Positions 28,772 to 64,000 of a DNA stretch of 64,000 nt are shown here, in pieces. The notes beneath the pieces are model-generated. The model was not told where the DNA came from and ran no database searches. It saw nothing but the letters and a program-made list of their open reading frames with translations. The stretch is from Atrina japonica (Eukaryota > Mollusca > Bivalvia > Pterioida > Pinnidae): the NCBI GenBank assembly GCA_030159075.1, contig BROG01000030.1, positions 2,217,001-2,281,000 on the forward strand, written 5' to 3'. The position numbers and the translations under genes were made by a program. The stretch's first letter is position 1; each line of letters opens with the position of its first letter.

Positions 28772-30233
28772 ACAGACACATACGCATATACATATGAATA
28801 TATATAAACTTGTATACATATATTCAATTTTTCATTTTTTGTAATTGAACCACTGCGTCTATTGCTAAAAGGGGCATTAGCTGTATTTATTAAAATATTT
28901 CGATTTTCCCGATTTTTTCTAGTCTTACCTAATGTACAATAACAAATAAGAGCTAATGCACATGCATAACAAATCTCATATTCCTGTACATTATAGAAAA
29001 ATAAGTTAAGATCTATAGTGGTATTCATATACAAATATTCAGGTTGAATTAAGCAATTGAAAGTGAATAAATTTCAAACTAGATTTCTCAAGTAATGTTC
29101 TCAACATATATAGTAATTTAAGAATATCTATGCCTGTGTACATTGCTTTTTTACTATTGTATATCAATATAGGTAGTAAAAAGGAAAGGTTAAAAGAATA
29201 CCGTTAATGCTCTTTAAATATTTCTTATCAAATCTTTATTTATACAAAACAACTAATGTTTTATTCCAAAACACCCTTCAAAGTAGATAAGTTAACTGAC
29301 ATTAAACCAATATTCATAAACAAACACCTGGACGTCCTTACATTTAGGCATTGATTCTTTGCTACGAACACTCTTTCCTAAAATTGATTGGGAAAATGCG
29401 GTTATATACAAATAATAAAATTTCCTGTTTGTAGGAGGCTCGGTTATTTTGAGACTGAGCGATTATTTCCCGTACAAGTAAATTCAATTTGATTTCTTAA
29501 ACACACTTTATGATAAAGATCTAGAACGTATTAAAATACAAAAGTCCAGGTTTAGTCTGTTATGTCGAATTAAATATATTATTTTCAACGTTTAAGGGAA
29601 TGCATTGAATCGCTTATCTTCTGCTTTAGTATTCACAGCGCATATATCGGGTAAATTAAACAACTCAATTGACAATACTTGAGTTAGCGAGTATCGCAAT
29701 GTACAAACAATTATTATTTCTGATTTTCATCAATTTTGGACACATACATAGAATGCTCATTCAATTTTGGTGTTATTTATAAACGTTGGACAATATTATC
29801 ATACTCAAATCGACCTACAAATGTAGTATATTAGTCTTTAAAGTCTACAAAGGATATGGCATGCACATCAATTGAAAATTGGATTTGACGGTCGTGGATC
29901 GTCGCTGTTTCATTGAGTAGTCGTTACGGTGTACAAGCAAATGTCGTATTGGTAATTATTACCCTATAGATACAAAGCTTTATATCTTATGTATGAAGAG
30001 TAATACAGACTTCTCTCATATGATGACCGTGGCTTTACGTAAAAGGAGACTATGGTGGAAGATATACATATTGTTTTAAAAAGTCATTGACATAAACTAG
30101 TGTAATGTTAAGTATTCTAATTGTACTCCGTCAGTTGTTGGATTTATTCACGTATACTGAAATATACTACTGAAGAGAAACAACCTTCGATTCACGGTAA
30201 GCTATAATTACAAAATACGAATTAACGATAGAA
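28772..30233. other. No feature recognised
   Basis: AT-rich DNA without recognised gene or element. Confidence 0.45.
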
Positions 30234-30346
30234 ATGTATGTATGTATGTATGTATGTATGTATGTATGTATGTATGTATGTATGTATGTATGTATGTATG
30301 TATGAATGTATGTGTATGTATGTATGTATGTATGAATGTATGCATG

Positions 30347-30381
<35 letters not shown>

Positions 30382-30492
30382 GTATGTATGTAAGTATGTA
30401 TGTATGTATGTATGTATGTATGTATGTATGTATGTATGTATGTATGTATGTATGTATGTATGAATGTATGCATGTAAATATGTATGTATATG
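30234..30492. repeat. (ATGT)n array with interruptions
   Basis: Long tetranucleotide array with scattered gaat, gcat and aagt variants. The block gtatgaatgtatgcatgta occurs twice. Confidence 0.95.
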
Positions 30493-30504
30493 TGTGTTGT
30501 GTCT

Positions 30505-30533
30505 ATCTATCTGTCTATCTATCTATCTTTCTT

Positions 30534-30608
<75 letters not shown>

Positions 30609-30619
30609 GTCTATCTATC
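30505..30619. repeat. (CTAT)n array
   Basis: Tetranucleotide array adjoining the ATGT array, making a compound microsatellite. Confidence 0.95.
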
Positions 30620-31068
30620 AATTCGTGTGTTATATATTTGTTTGGTTTATGTTATGATTTTCCGTGTTTAGATATTTGTTGTATGTATCCGAATTAGTTT
30701 GCGTGAATGCAGTAATTTGTAAATAGGCATTAATGTTTTATTAGTTATTTTAATGTTTTATTACATATAGAGGGTTATATAGCAGTAGTATGCATATTTG
30801 CCCGATACAATAACCGTATTCACATAACACTGTTCTATTTGGATTAATTGCAAAAGGCGGCAATCTTATCTAATGTTGATAAACTGTTTATTGTTTTCTA
30901 TTGGGAAATCAATGTGTGTAATTCTGACTTTATGAACCTTGTAGAACAATATAAGACACTTATCTGGAGAATTCCAGTTCACAATTATACGGTATATATA
31001 TATATATATAATATCAACTTGAAATATTACTTTTGCCAAAGTAAATGTAGAATGTTTTAGCGATATTT

Positions 31069-31071
<3 letters not shown>
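30620..31071. other. No feature recognised
   Basis: AT-rich DNA; atataatatcaacttgaaatattacttttgc near 31005 recurs after the next AT array. Confidence 0.45.

Positions 31072-31160
<89 letters not shown>
31071..31160. repeat. (AT)n array flanked by a duplicated 28-bp string
   Basis: About 43 AT units. The string atatcaac.tgaaatattac is present on both sides (31004 and 31162), suggesting the array lies within a local duplication. Confidence 0.9.
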
Positions 31161-31164
<4 letters not shown>

Positions 31165-31544
31165 CAACATGAAATATTACTTTTGCATAATATATAAATT
31201 ATTGTACAGACAGAAAATTATATATTTTTTTTATTATGTTCAAAAATAAAGAATAAAGTCAAACATTATTCATATCTAATGATTCGCAAACATTTGACCC
31301 GTTGTGGAGTGATATATATTTATACTTCTTATTCATACATCATATCATAGCAAAGTTGTATGTCATGTTTTGTTGAGTTATCTATTTGTCGATGTTATTT
31401 ATGATCAGGGGTTATTACAAATATTCTGATATTTGGAGAAATTTGATCATCCGTGCAGATCAAATGTATTTAACATAATAATTTTAACATATATATAATT
31501 CCACGTTTTTTGTTAAACATTTTACTTCTGATCATGGAATTTTA

Positions 31545-31640
31545 TTTTTGTTTGTTTGTTTGTTGTTGTTTGGATGATGTTTTACGAAACGCTCAACGTT
31601 TTTTTAATCAAACGGTGTTGGCCAGCGTATAATGGTGCAG
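31545..31640 (-). mobile_element. SINE 3'-end fragment
   Basis: On the - strand it ends in a ctggccaacaccgtttgatt block, then gtaaaacatcatcc and an (AAAC)n-like tail. This resembles the common 3' part of tRNA-derived SINEs. Confidence 0.5.
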
Positions 31641-34030
31641 CAGTAACAACGGTTGTACCTATTCTGTAGACAACCAGGAGAATTTTGGATTAAACAGCTT
31701 GGCACTGCATATCCCTATGGATGTAACGATACTATCCAAAGTGTAGACAATCCATCAAGCCCACTGTGTAAAGGTGCTATTATGATGGAACTTTTTAATT
31801 CTAACCTAAGACGGAAACGAAGTCACGGACATCGTTCATACAACCGACCCTACATACATGATGTCACTTTTTCATCTCTTTTACCTTACATTAACAAACA
31901 ATTGGGTCTTCATCACATCCGCAGCAAACTTTAATCTGTTCCTTTTACAATTCTCAATGAACTTTTTTCAGGAAGCAAGAATGAACCCCTACACGGATTA
32001 TTCAACCCAAGAATACATACTGAACTCCGTTATAATGAACATCTCTTATCACACACTGTTTAAGCCTGCACGGTTTATAAACGATGACTGTTCTGAACAG
32101 AAACGTCTTTTCCTTAAACTTAAATTTACAAATAGTTCCTGGACATCAACCATCTTCCACTCAACACCGTCACATGTTCATGTGCTTCATTTCCTTTCAA
32201 ATACAATCCTATCGGGCATGTCATCACCGGCGACGTTTCTATTGTTGGAAATGAAAGACTCAAAAATCTTATTTTAAGGGACTCTAAATGCCGAGAACCC
32301 CGTTCCTTTAATTGGCGTCAGAATTTTAGTCGAAGATTATGCCAGACGATGAGCCAAACATGAAGACGTATAACCAGACACTTGGTCTGAATGACTAAAA
32401 GCTATACGAGGGTTGATAAAATCTTGAAAACTTGAAGGGACTATGAAAACACGTTATCCCTCCGTATTTAGTGATCCAGAAGTAGTAACTGAACTGGACA
32501 GATTACATGACCAATATGTACTGGTATACCAGCAGACAAAGTCTCAAACAATATAGTTTCTAATTGTGAGACACATTACTCTAATTGTTTATTGGAGGAA
32601 CTTGGGTTTAATACGAATTCTGGTAATCCTACATCAACTTTCAAACGACGAGATCCTTTAAAATCATGTGTCCGTATTACGCTCATTTGATATTCCTACA
32701 ACGGATACCGATTTTGAGCTACCATATGTATATTGGATACCTAAACCTCATAAATCCCCATATAAGCAAAGATACATAGTAGGATCCAGAAAATGGTCTA
32801 CCAAACTTTTATCATTACTCCTTACCAAGATAATGAAAGCCGTTAAGGAGAAACTTCAACAATACTGTACAGTTGCTTATTCAAGAAACGGTGTAAATCA
32901 GATGTGGATACTAAAAAATTCTACACAGAGAATTTGAAGGCACGCAATTTTTCTCGAATTCATAGTAGCAAAATATATGACTTCTCTACTCTTTACACAA
33001 CTATTCCACATAAAGAAGTAAAAGAAAGACTTTTTAGCATCATAGACCACTGTTTATTCACTAAAGGCTGTACCCGAAAATTTAAATATCTATTGATTGG
33101 CTATCAATATACTTATTTTGTCCAACACCACGCTGATTCTACACATAAATACACTGAAGTCGATATAAAAACATGCTGGAATTTCTAATTGACAATATTT
33201 TTGTAATGTTCCGAGACGTTGTCTTTCTACAAACTGTCGGCATTCCTATGGGAACCAATTGTGCCCCTTTATTGGATTACCTGTTCCTTTATTCATACGA
33301 AGCAGACTTCATTTAGAAACTGCTGAATCAAAAGAAGAAACAGTTAGCGATGCCCATTTATTTGACATTTAGATATATCGAAGACGTTTTGTCAGTTAAT
33401 AATGAGAATTTTCATACATATGTCAATGCGATATATCCCAGCGAACTAGAAATTAAAGATACCACAGAATCAAGTACACAAGCTTCATACTAGAACATTT
33501 TACTTAATATAGACACAGACGGGAAATTGGCAACTAAGCTATACGAAAAACGCGACGAGGTCGGCTTTCCCATCGTAAATTTTCCACATTTTAGTAGTAA
33601 TATCCCTCAGTCACCCGCATATGGAGTTTATATTTCAGAAATGATCCGATATGTCATGGCGTGTACAACATATGAAGATTTCATATACAGGGGTAAACTA
33701 CTCACTGACAAATTATTGACACAAAGATATCGAAAACCACGTTTAATGTCAACGTTCCGCAAATTTAATCAGTAAAATGGTTTGCGATTACTCTGTTTCA
33801 CTAAGGTTTGAGTTGCCTTTTCGTTGGCGGTTGTTGAGACGTCTGTACCAATTGTCACGTATTTCATTGGACTTCACTGTGGACTCACGGCGGTTGTGAC
33901 CGCTCGACAGTGGATGCTTACTCCTCCATTGCACCTGATCTCACCTCTTGGTTTCCAGAGGTCCGTGTTTGTCCATTTTGCCGGGTTTGTGTCTTTGTCC
34001 TGGAAATCCTATTAATTTATACTTTGGTAT
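31640..34030 (+). mobile_element. Family A retroelement, longest copy, inactive
   Basis: The N-terminal part reads REFWIKQLGT-like then PYGCND (31675-31730). Next come KCREPRSFNWRQNF (32290-32330), YWIPKPHKSPYKQRYIVGS (32730-32790), DFSTLYTTIPH (32979-33011), GIPMGTNCAPLL (33239-33275), RYIEDVL with Glu for the first catalytic Asp of YIDD (33371-33391), AYGVYISEMIRY and RGKLLTDKLLT. The tail follows from 33780. Stops at 31714 and 33315 and frameshifts break it. The RT is of Penelope-like or related non-LTR type; the exact clade is not assignable by eye. Confidence 0.9.
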
Positions 34031-34539
34031 TGGTACTTCAAGTGTGGAACGGACCGGTAAATAATAAGAAACATCGTGTTTGAAATTAAAATGTTGGTTG
34101 TAGTCTTCGTGATATAGGTAAATGAATATGAATGTTTAGAATCTGACATTTTCTTCCTCATTAAAAATATACTTTATAAGACTAACAGTTTTCACTTTAG
34201 TATATTTTGATTTGAGAAATGTAGAAAATAAAGATAAAAGATAAAACGCATACATGTATAGTATTATTGTTCGTTCATGATCACATTTATTTTGACCATT
34301 TTTGTCTGTAGGGAACTATTTACATGTATATACATTGATTAAATGAAAACAATAATCAAGAAAGAACATAATAAATACATAATAAAGGTATATTGAACAT
34401 TCTCTTAGATATAATAAAAAGACGAAAAAAAAACCCAGAATATCCATCATTGTTCTTTGCTACATTCAGACTATTGTCAAATTCTAGCTATAGGGATACT
34501 ACACACATATTCCATCACTTCATTAAGTATGCACACGAC

Positions 34540-34590
34540 TTAAAATGGGCTCTGAATAGCTAGAGATGGGCTCAGGTGCCATCAGCATCT
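34540..34590 (-). mobile_element. Family A tail scrap
   Basis: gggctctgaatagctagaga and caggtgccatcagcatct align with the tail's best-conserved 50 bp. Confidence 0.45.
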
Positions 34591-36149
34591 AGCACATACA
34601 TAAAACATAATTAGTTGTATAACCAAAGATAAAAATCCGACTTTGAACATATCAATTTCTGACACGTACCTCCGGAATTATATTAATTCTATATTTTTGA
34701 CTTTGCAAAACCAGCTGATCACACTGCGTTCGTTCACAAGAACACTTTTGTTGTATAAGATATGATTTCGATTTTTCCCCTACATAGAATTGTCGATACG
34801 GCTTGTTGAGTTTTTGAAAAATGGGAATAAAGACTTTTTCTTTTAAAGATAAGTGTAAATGGTTTGAATATAGAACCAACAGATTATTATTATATAAATC
34901 ATCATTTAAATACTTACAAAGAAAAAACATTACAGTGCATTTATTTTAAGAAATTTTAATGGCTCATTAAAAGTAAAGGTTATCGGTCTGCTGTTGATAT
35001 TCGCAATTCAGATAATAGATGGCTAAATATTTATTTTTTTATCGTTTAGAATACTTTTAAAGTCAATATACCAAAGATAGTTCATGATGATTCATAATCA
35101 GTGTCATATTGTTAACAGTAGAGTAAATATTTTCATCCCCACTGTGACATTGATGGCGTTGTTTGTTTACAATTACCAAAATTATTAGGCAGTTATCTCG
35201 TTAAATATTTGACTTTAATATGCTGTATCTCCATTACGAAATCATGTAGAAATCTTCATTTAATTCGCTGCAGAATAATCACATAATAACAAGATATTGT
35301 GGGTTCGTCATGGATACCTATAGCCTGAAATTCCACCTAGCAATTACAGTTATTTCGGTTCGTTGACAATCAAGTAAACTTAAATACAGAACCCCTCATT
35401 AGTTTAATTTGGACAGCTGAATAACATACGTCATTGTCAAGGTAATTATTTCCCTGTCCAGGTTTTGGATATCTGTTGTATTTTCAACTTTCTTGAGGCA
35501 GGCAGTATTGTATAAATTTCTGTTTTACATGATGTTGATTTTGTGTGTATGTTGCACGAATTTTATCTTTATCCAATATTTTGATCTCAGGCTATTGTAT
35601 TGTATTGTATGTACATGTATGATTTCTCTCTATCGTTTTGAAAATACTGAATTATTACCTGATTGTAAACATTTCCTCTACTATATTGCATATCTTATTA
35701 CTATCTGGATGAGTACCTAGTGCAAAAAATCCGTATCAAAAAAATAAACTACAGACCAGTATTTTGTTAATTAGAAGTAGAAATATAAGTTTATACTATC
35801 CGTTAAAACATAAAAATAACAATATCTGAATAATGTGAAAAATATACATAGTAGTATATTCCAATACCTTACATAATAGAATAAAGTTTCCTACCACTGT
35901 CTTAAAATGTCTAGATCAGAATATTATGATAGTTAGATTTATAAAATACTTTTTTATTTCACTGTTACAAAGTTCAATGGCAATAACAATGTTAGCATTG
36001 CTATAACATGTTTCATAGCAGTCTCCAGTACATAAGCAGTCTGTTTGGGAAATTAGAAAGATCGTAGAGTGAAATACAAACTATATACATGAGAAATGAC
36101 ATCTATAACGCATCTGTAAATTTCAGTCACGATTTCATTATTAATTTGA
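34591..36149. other. No feature recognised
   Basis: AT-rich DNA; the 92-codon open frame on the - strand at 34652 shows no family pattern. Confidence 0.45.
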
Positions 36150-36380
36150 AGGTTTAATAAAAAAAAATATAAAAAATAAAAATAAAAAAAAAAAAAAAAA
36201 ATAAAAAAAAAAATAAAGAGAAAAAAAAAAAAAAAAAAAAAAATAAAAAAAAAAAAAATAAAAATAAAAAAAAAAAAAAAATAAAAAAAAAAAAATAAAA
36301 AAAAAAAAATAAAAAAATAAAATATTAAAAAAAAAAAAAAAAAAAAAAATAAAAAAAAAAAAAAAAAAAAATAAAAAAAA

Positions 36381-36419
<39 letters not shown>

Positions 36420-36483
36420 AAAATTAAAAAAATATAAAAAAGAAAAAATAAAAATAAAAAAAAAAAAAAGAAAAAAAATAAAA

Positions 36484-36514
<31 letters not shown>
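36150..36514. repeat. Poly(A)-rich low-complexity tract
   Basis: About 360 bp of A with scattered T and G. Too long and irregular for a retroelement tail; it may be partly a sequencing or assembly product. Confidence 0.9.
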
Positions 36515-36516
<2 letters not shown>

Positions 36517-36681
36517 TAATACTTTAATTCACTTGGGAACTGTACACGCTCGGTATCTTAATTGTAAAAATATGGTGTAGCATGACAGATAGAGACTTGA
36601 AATGATATTCTTTGTATGTTATCAATTTAATAAGAACATGGAACAGAAATATTGATTTCAAATTTGTTGATAAATGTTTCG

Positions 36682-36694
36682 TGTGTGTGTGTAT

Positions 36695-36769
<75 letters not shown>

Positions 36770-36773
36770 TTTG
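36682..36773. repeat. (GT)n array
   Basis: About 40 GT units with a few TATG and TTTG interruptions. Confidence 0.95.
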
Positions 36774-36782
36774 TGTATACTG

Positions 36783-36923
36783 TTCCAAGAAAAGGTGTTG
36801 ACTACAAATCAGTTGCAAGTAATATATAATCTCTAGGGACTTGATCTAAGTGTTTACGGCCCGCACATCTTGGAAATTCCATCTTCGTTTGTATACCGTT
36901 AATGGGAAATGCTGCCTTGGAAC

Positions 36924-37008
<85 letters not shown>
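36783..37008. repeat. Duplicated block copy 1 ending in (AG)n
   Basis: ccaagaaaaggtgttgacta, cttggaaattccatc, gtataccgttaatggg and ggaacgtttatgagagag recur at 37309-37520 with mostly single-base indels. The AG array covers 36930-37008. Confidence 0.9.
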
Positions 37009-37009
<1 letters not shown>

Positions 37010-37308
37010 AAACCAACCCAATTCCCTGCCCCGCACTTCACAACCAATAAGACCCCCACAGGTATTCGCCAGCCAGCACGCGCCTAGCACAGCAAACAAA
37101 GACTGAACACCCAAAACCACCTCCCAATTCCCCGCCCACAGAACTACCCCCAGATAGAATGCACCCTGATCGTATAGGAGTAGAAAGTGTAAATAAGTGA
37201 GTGAGAGAGTGAGAGATTTAGTTAGTATGTAAGAGAAAATAGGGGGGGGGTAAAAATAGCGAGTGAATAGAGGTTAGTAAATGAAAAGAGTCACCACCCA
37301 GAACCAAG
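37009..37308. other. C-rich segment of odd composition
   Basis: 37010-37150 is C-rich and G-poor, unlike the rest of the window, and is followed by GAGT-rich sequence and a g9 run near 37243. No gene is seen. Confidence 0.6.
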
Positions 37309-37521
37309 AAAAGGTGTTTGACTACCAATACATTTGCAAGTATATAAAACACTAGGACCAAGATCAACGAGATTTAAACGAGGCCGCACATTCTTGGAAA
37401 TTCCATCATCGTTTTGTATACCGTTAATGGAAAGCTGCCTGGAACGTTTTGAAGAGAGAGAGATAGAGAGAGAGAGAGCGAGAGAAGAGCGCGATAGAGA
37501 GAGAGAGAGAGAGAGAGAGAG
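37309..37521. repeat. Duplicated block copy 2 ending in (AG)n
   Basis: Second copy of the block at 36783. The AG array is interrupted by gcg and gata variants. Confidence 0.9.
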
Positions 37522-38049
37522 ATGTTTGTAATAAACATGGTGTCTACTCCATTATGCAATTTTTCCACTAAAGTATACGTAATTACTTTTCCTACTGAAT
37601 TTATACAGTAGGTTTGCCTTGCTAATTTATTTAACAGGTTTGTCTTGCTAATTCAACAACGATTGACTCATCTTGATACGTATGTAATTTTTTAAAATTG
37701 TGATGTGAACATCAAATTTTTCAAATGAAACTAAATGTTGGGAAAATGCAGAAAGAATATTCATATTATTATTATGTATAATATTTCAACGTTAATAGTT
37801 GAAATGTAGACGCAATGTTTTGAATATATCTGTATATATCTCATGTGCAATCAAAAAGTGGAGAGACACATTTTGCATAAGTGGACAAACATTTATAATT
37901 CAGTGTTTATTAAATGCTGAAGTTATGAACTGAGCAATGGAAACCAGCTATTTAGCTGATATAGCTATGATAGATATGTATAGAAAACGTTATATAACAT
38001 TGTATTGAGCAATAAAAATATTCACACATTACTAAAATGGAAATCGCAG
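37522..38049. other. No feature recognised
   Basis: AT-rich DNA; nothing recognised. Confidence 0.45.
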
Positions 38050-39020
38050 ATATAAATATCTAGTGTTAAGTCCTGAGGAACCTTATTTTGTAAAGGAACA
38101 CCCTGATTCCAATAACAAGTACAATGAGGACGATATAATAAAAATGCTGGTTTTTTGTGGACAACCTAATCGTGGTTTTTGCGGGAAAAGTTTACCAACA
38201 GATTGTCGGCATTCCAATGGGTACCAGTTGTGCACCCCTTTTGGCTGACATATTTTTGTAATCAAATGAAGCGGAATTTATAAGTCTCTGTTCTCCTGAG
38301 GAAACAAACAGTTAGCATCTAGTTAGTTCACTTACAGTAAGTTTACTTACAGGTATATCGATGACGTCCTGTCCATAAATAATTCAGATATATCCTGTTG
38401 ATCTAGAGATCAATGAGACGAAAGAGAGCTACACGTCTGCTTCTTACCAAGATTTACTCCTGTCGACACCTATCTTTATTACAAAAACGCGACGACTTCA
38501 ATTTCCATATCACGAATTTCCCGTTTCTAAGTATTAATATTCCATCTTCTCCTGCTTACGGCGTTTTCATTTTACAACTTATACGAGAGATCTGAGAGCG
38601 AACCGACTCACCAATAAATTACACAAGGTTACGATGTTGAATGCTTGAAATCGTCGTTTAAAAAGTTTTATGGGATTTTGTTTAACATGTTGAAGTCTCC
38701 CTCTCAATAATATTAGATAGTATTCTGAAGCACGGTCACAGACATTGACTCCCTTTCGCTAATCGTGTTTTTCATCGAACTTGACCTCTTCAACAAACTT
38801 GACCTTTTCACAGAATGTGACCCGTTCATCGTACTAGAAAGGTTTCCATGGAACATTTGTTTGGCATACCAGTGGATAACGCTGACTCCTTCACTGGGTC
38901 CTTTCCCGTTTGGGATTCGCAATTATTCTTCATCTTGAGACCATTGCACATCTAATTCGTCGTTTTCTAATGGCCTTAAGCTTCGATTATTAATTGATAC
39001 TTCCTAATTTTTACTTACAA
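38050..39020 (+). mobile_element. Family B retroelement, partial and inactive
   Basis: EPYFVKEHPDSNNKYNEDDI, then GIPMGTSCAPLLADIFL (38208-38262), remnants of YIDD (ggtatatcgatgacgtcctg at 38352), DLEINETKESYTSASY, INIPSSPAYGVFILQLIRE, and the terminal block. The tail (38740 on) has three to four 18-bp units of the ttcaacaaacttgacctt type, then a segment shared with 62100-62330. Multiple frameshifts. Confidence 0.85.
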
Positions 39021-39207
39021 AATGTTTGATAACATATAAATTTGATTTTTATTTTTTAGGTGAACGTTTACAAAATAATAGCCGTCGTCATCATGGATTC
39101 ATCTTGCGGTTAAGTCTACAATTGATGAAAATTAATTTGCTACATTTTACCGCTGTATAATATGTGTAGAATGATACAAAACTTGTTACAAATAAACTCT
39201 GCAGATA

Positions 39208-64000
<24,793 letters not shown>

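Noticed and set aside
30222..30697. Four overlapping open frames rich in Cys-Met-Tyr or His-Thr-Tyr
   Set aside because: They come from the ATGT and CTAT arrays.
31653..33775. Series of 70-139-codon frames as separate host genes
   Set aside because: They are frameshifted pieces of one retroelement reverse transcriptase in the same order as in related copies.

Overview
This window is AT-rich eukaryotic DNA with long introns, many microsatellites and many decayed transposable elements. The mix of tRNA-headed SINEs, TA-flanked miniature inverted-repeat elements and 5'-truncated retroelements, together with a receptor guanylate cyclase of invertebrate type, suggests a lophotrochozoan animal, most likely a bivalve mollusc. 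That assignment is inference, not proof.

The only host gene I can support is a receptor-type guanylate cyclase on the + strand, starting at 39208 and running off the right edge. I reconstruct 21 coding exons with GT/AG borders and matching phases, giving 1171 residues with no stop before position 64000. The order is signal peptide, extracellular ligand-binding domain, one membrane segment, kinase-homology pseudokinase (HGN instead of HRD), coiled-coil linker, class III cyclase domain, and a long polar C-terminal tail that continues outside the window. The extracellular region most resembles the Gyc32E / GCY-28 branch. Two cyclase positions look unusual: Cys-Asp after the metal-binding Asp, and Thr at the usual purine-contacting Cys.

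Positions 1-39200 look intergenic. They hold two families of non-LTR/Penelope-like reverse transcriptase fragments. Family A has about 16 fragments; its longest copy is at 31640-34030 and it has a distinctive 3' tail of about 250 bp. Family B has four fragments, at 1-295, 20375-20650, 38050-39020 and 61890-62330. The region also holds SINEs, several TA-flanked MITEs (one nested inside a family A copy), two minisatellites and many simple repeats. A poly(A)-rich tract and a duplicated AG-repeat block at 36150-37520 look like a low-quality or mis-assembled stretch.

The introns of the cyclase gene carry more family A tails, SINE pieces, a family B copy, a perfect 33-bp tandem repeat and AT arrays. 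One family A tail ends about 40-75 bp upstream of an exon whose 5' border is itself duplicated, giving two in-frame candidate splice acceptors. Another exon has a duplicated acceptor whose upstream copy would lead to an immediate stop.
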